Shown: positions 61,358 to 64,000 of the stretch, one piece after another
Layout: every line of letters starts with the position of its first letter
How positions within the stretch are numbered: the first letter of the stretch is position 1
Source of the DNA: Shewanella amazonensis SB2B
GTDB lineage: Bacteria; Pseudomonadota; Gammaproteobacteria; Enterobacterales; Shewanellaceae
Length of the DNA stretch: 64,000 bases
Direction of reading: 5' to 3'
Assembly: GCF_000015245.1 (NCBI RefSeq)
Contig: NC_008700.1
Span: forward strand, 3,422,501 to 3,486,500
Translations under genes and position numbers: made by a program
The notes under the pieces: model-generated
Database searches by the model: none
Told to the model about the DNA's origin: nothing
What the model saw: the letters and a program-made list of their open reading frames with translations, nothing else

Positions 61358-62098
61358 TCAGGCTGGACGCGGCAGGCGTCCTTCGCGAAAAAATGCTTCC
61401 ACTTCATAGTATCGCGGCAGATTCCCCCGGCCGCGTTCGGTAAAAGCGAGTCTGGCAGGCTCCAGCTGACAAATCCAGTAACTCTGTTCCAAAGGTGCGG
61501 ACGCCATCACACCGGGATCTGCCACCGCGAGGTTAACCCCTCCCGGCTCACGGGCCGAGAAGCTGCGAATAAGCTGGCAGTCACGTTCAATCAGTTGCTG
61601 CCCCAGCGCCTGAGTAAAACGGTAGTCTTCGCCGTGGGTAAGCTGTTGCTGCAGAGCGTCATCGGAAATTTGGGTGAGGTCGGCGCAGCGCGTTGCACTG
61701 AGCAACACCCTGAACATCATGTACTCCGAGTGCAGCACGCCCTCATAAGGCACTGCCATATCCTGCAAAAAGATAAAGCGGTAATAAGCCACTTCGGTCA
61801 AACAGGTTTGGGCCGACTCACTGCCATAAAAAAAGCTGGGCATCAGTCGGGTACCAAAACGCGAACCATGTTTTAACGGCGGGTAACGAAAAGGGGTTTT
61901 CAGCAGATAGTGCAAATGGGCTGTGCCTTCCCTGTATGGGGGCTTGGCGCCATCCAGCAGGCTTTCCAGCAGCATTTGCTCGTCAAAATTATCCACCAGG
62001 CTCAGGGTAGCCACCTCTTCCTGAGACTCCACCAACCGGTAGCAACTACCCTCATAGGGCAAATCGATACAGTCTTCGGGGATTGAAAGTAAGTCCAT
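61358..62098 (-). CDS. RES-domain toxin
   Basis: 246 residues. RES motif cluster visible: FRYPPLKHGSRFGTRLMPSFFYGSE (Arg and Glu), LTEVAYYRF, and the conserved C-terminal RGNLPRYYEVEAFF. RES toxins degrade NAD+ by phosphorolysis and stop growth. The ATG follows the antitoxin stop without gap (TAAATG), so synthesis is coupled. Confidence 0.88.
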   Translation of the reverse strand: MDLLSIPEDCIDLPYEGSCYRLVESQEEVATLSLVDNFDEQMLLESLLDGAKPPYREGTAHLHYLLKTPFRYPPLKHGSRFGTRLMPSFFYGSESAQTCLTEVAYYRFIFLQDMAVPYEGVLHSEYMMFRVLLSATRCADLTQISDDALQQQLTHGEDYRFTQALGQQLIERDCQLIRSFSAREPGGVNLAVADPGVMASAPLEQSYWICQLEPARLAFTERGRGNLPRYYEVEAFFREGRLPRPA

Positions 62099-62461
62099 TT
62101 ACACCTTGCCACGCATGGCATCGAGGTATTGATTCACACTGACCAGGCCCACCACAGACTTGACCAGCTCCCGGGGTGTACCCCCAAGTGCATGATTGGG
62201 GCTGTTGAGCCAATGGCGCATAAAGTCCTGCTGTCCACCCGCGAGGGCGTACAGCGAGCGATACAAACGCACCAGCTGCAACTGCAGCTCCCCCTGCTTT
62301 GACTCGGGTTTAAAGCCATTGGCAGCATTGCGACTCAGGGTACTGGGATTGACCCCTATGATATGACTCGCCTCGGCGTTGGTCAGTTCCAGCGCCTGAC
62401 AGGCATTGGTAAAGGCCTTGAACAAGACCCCGGATGCTGTGGGTTTGGCGATAGCAGACAT
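62099..62461 (-). CDS. Xre/MbcA/ParS-type antitoxin
   Basis: 120 residues. HTH with NAEASHIIGVNPSTLSRN (about 28-45) and a C-terminal toxin-binding DUF2384-like part, PNHALGGTPRELVKSVVGL (about 87-105). Pairs with RES toxins and represses their promoter. Complete partner-like pair here with the toxin directly downstream. Confidence 0.88.
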   Translation of the reverse strand: MSAIAKPTASGVLFKAFTNACQALELTNAEASHIIGVNPSTLSRNAANGFKPESKQGELQLQLVRLYRSLYALAGGQQDFMRHWLNSPNHALGGTPRELVKSVVGLVSVNQYLDAMRGKV

Positions 62462-62506
62462 AGTTGGCGCTCCTGACGGTCACTGAAGATATTTTAGCCA
62501 ACAATA

Positions 62507-62548
62507 AAGTGCATTTGCAAATAATGGATAAAATAAGTGCATTTGCAA
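62507..62548 (-). promoter_or_regulatory. Twin operator-like direct repeats upstream of the RES-Xre pair
   Basis: AAGTGCATTTGCAA occurs exactly at 62507-62520 and 62535-62548, 28 bp apart. Each contains the near-palindrome TGCATTTGCA. A likely promoter (minus strand TTGCAA, then TAAAAT at 18 bases spacing) overlaps the first. They are plausible binding sites for the Xre antitoxin. Confidence 0.6.
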
Positions 62549-62703
62549 TCAACCAAATCTTATATACCCAAATCATAAATGGATAAAACCACCTCAATAT
62601 TCAAATTATTTTTGAAACTATAGTCAGCCAAAGCCAATTGTTTTTGCGGTGTGCAACAGTAGAATGCCAGCCATATCCCCCAGCATTTTTCGCGGAGAAT
62701 CCC

Positions 62704-63357
62704 ATGCAGGAATTAAGTTTGCTCGTGCAAAAGCGTCACACCAGCAAAGCGTTTGACCCATCCCGGACAATCAGCCCGGAGCAGATTGCCGAACTCAAAA
62801 CCCTGTTGCAGTTTGCCCCTTCGTCCACCAACTCGCAGCCATGGCACTTTGTGCTGGCCTCCACTGCCGAAGGCAAGGCGACCATAGCCAAGTCCACCGA
62901 GCAGTTTGCCTTCAACACTCCCAAAATCCTTAATGCTTCCCATGTGGTTGTGCTTTGTACCAAGACCCAGATGGATGAAGATCACCTGCGCAAAGTGTTG
63001 GCTCAGGAAAAGGCCGATGGCCGTTTCGCCAGCGATGAAGCCATGCAAAATCAACATAATGGCCGCTCATTCTTCGTCAATATGCACAGGTACGAGCTCA
63101 AAGACGCCCAGCACTGGATGGAAAAGCAAGTGTATCTGGCGTTGGGCACCCTGCTTTTGGGCGCGGCAGCACTGGAAATCGATGCCTGTCCAATCGAGGG
63201 CTTTGATGCCACCGCCCTGAATAAGGAGCTTGGCCTCAGAGAGCAAGGGCTGTGCGCCTCTGTCATTGTGGCGTTGGGCTACCGCTCAGGTGATGATTTT
63301 AACGCGGCACTGCCCAAGTCACGCCTGCCCCAGGCTGAGATCTTTACTGAGATCTGA
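62704..63357 (+). CDS. nfsB: Oxygen-insensitive NAD(P)H nitroreductase
   Basis: 217 residues from ATG 62704 (GGAG eight bases upstream). FMN-binding N-terminus KRHTSKAFDPSRTI, FAPSSTNSQPWHFVLAS, and C-terminal GYRSGDDFNAALPKSR. Matches NfsB in length and motif. Reduces nitroaromatics and quinones with FMN. Confidence 0.92.
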   Translation: MQELSLLVQKRHTSKAFDPSRTISPEQIAELKTLLQFAPSSTNSQPWHFVLASTAEGKATIAKSTEQFAFNTPKILNASHVVVLCTKTQMDEDHLRKVLAQEKADGRFASDEAMQNQHNGRSFFVNMHRYELKDAQHWMEKQVYLALGTLLLGAAALEIDACPIEGFDATALNKELGLREQGLCASVIVALGYRSGDDFNAALPKSRLPQAEIFTEI

Positions 63358-63378
63358 CATCAAGCGCTGCTGCCTGTC

Positions 63379-63407
63379 GCCCCGGCATATTCCTGTCCTG
63401 TCGGGGC
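63379..63407 (+). terminator. Terminator-like hairpin after nfsB
   Basis: GCCCCG/CGGGGC with a long loop, followed by a T-rich stretch. Weak. Confidence 0.35.
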
Positions 63408-63496
63408 AACTTCTTTGTTCATAATTAATTCGCATTTGTCATCCCGTCACCCTGTGGCATAGTGGTTTGAGTCACAATTCAGGATGAATCGCGCCA

Positions 63497-64000
63497 ATGC
63501 TGCTGCCACCGCTGGTTCCGTTAATCGATAACAAAACAACCGAAGTATCAGCCCACAAAGGCGACAACCCCCTCATCTGGCCCCTGCTGAGTTTGCTGCA
63601 AAAGTCTGTGCAGGGATGGAAAGTCCACCACCTCGCCAGCGAACTTCAATCCCAGGGATTAATGCACAACCTGGACCCTGCCCCGGAAAAAGATCTCTTT
63701 AAACGCAATTTTCTACTGATGAATGCCCTGTTTGAGCTGCAGGACATGCTGCTGCCCAATCAGTGGGTACAAACCCAGGCCATGGATATTCGTATCCTGC
63801 GTCTCATCCCAAGCGACATCGACCTTATCCAGCATCAGGAGGCGGGACTGAAGAGCTATTACCTCGACTGGGGAAATTACGACACCAGCACCAACGTGGT
63901 GCGCGAGATGCTTGAATCTTTCTGGACCAGCTACAAGGACTACATAGGCATCAATGGCCGGGTGATGCATCTGACCCAGGCACTGAGGGTATTCGAACTC
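63497..64000 (+). CDS. DnaJ-related protein, partial (3' end outside window)
   Basis: 168 codons visible. The N-terminal region, with LKSYYLDWGNYDTSTNVVREML and an upstream helical domain, resembles the 'DNAJ_related' domain that precedes a J domain in Shewanella and Vibrio proteins. The J domain itself would be outside. ATG at 63497; CGCGCCA upstream is a poor ribosome site, so the start is less certain. Confidence 0.65.
   Translation, partial: MLLPPLVPLIDNKTTEVSAHKGDNPLIWPLLSLLQKSVQGWKVHHLASELQSQGLMHNLDPAPEKDLFKRNFLLMNALFELQDMLLPNQWVQTQAMDIRILRLIPSDIDLIQHQEAGLKSYYLDWGNYDTSTNVVREMLESFWTSYKDYIGINGRVMHLTQALRVFEL

Overview
The window is chromosomal DNA from a gammaproteobacterium. The gene set points to the genus Shewanella, with an S. 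amazonensis-like relative as best guess: HemG-type protoporphyrinogen dehydrogenase, a cobA-cysD-cysN-SLC13-cysC sulfate block, an Nrf-type multihaem electron-transfer module, DUF2986 and TIGR03899 proteins, and many two-copy LysR and outer-membrane genes. This placement is inference from gene content and moderate-to-high GC coding DNA, not from a search. No rRNA or tRNA gene, CRISPR array, prophage or integrase gene was seen.

Layout. 1-3.6 kb: haem and membrane housekeeping (partial cytochrome b561-like gene, hemG, an MFS carrier, TIGR03899, DUF2986). 3.6-7.2 kb: a patch that is more AT-rich in its middle, with an Asp/Glu racemase lacking a normal start codon, a GGDEF diguanylate cyclase, small orphan genes (one frameshifted), a 59-bp repeat in two copies and a chain of DNA hairpins. 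7.2-12.8 kb: assimilatory sulfate activation and sirohaem synthesis, read leftward. 13.1-18 kb: outer-membrane phospholipase A, an S41-protease relative that has lost its serine, an exported protein and a structured non-coding stretch. 18.3-24.2 kb: TonB receptor, acyl-CoA ligase and CoA hydrolase/transferase. 24.6-29.8 kb: two related atypical LysR regulators beside a DUF2726-like gene and an nrfBCD-type quinol-to-haem relay without a terminal reductase.

29.8-34.3 kb is an accessory island: octamer repeats, a relic of a CoA-hydrolase gene, a Sel1-type protein, a REP-associated tyrosine transposase, and a displaced Rhs toxin tip with a small membrane protein placed as its immunity gene. 34.3-50.5 kb is mostly ordinary envelope, transport and catabolic genes (ABC exporter, zinc phospholipase C-like protein, amine oxidase, YdbS/YdbT pair, M1 aminopeptidase, GDPD lipoprotein, DeoR regulator with divergent MFS).

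52.2-54.5 kb is the most striking part. A KAP-family P-loop NTPase gene sits in what looks like a complete 2.3-kb integron gene cassette: a canonical attC fold lies just after its stop codon, and a matching half-site lies before its start. No integrase or cassette array is present. 55-64 kb holds a phosphoribosyltransferase, PhoD phosphatase, CBS protein, lrgAB with a divergent LysR regulator, an outer-membrane protein, a RES-Xre toxin-antitoxin pair with twin operator-like repeats, nfsB and a partial DnaJ-related gene.
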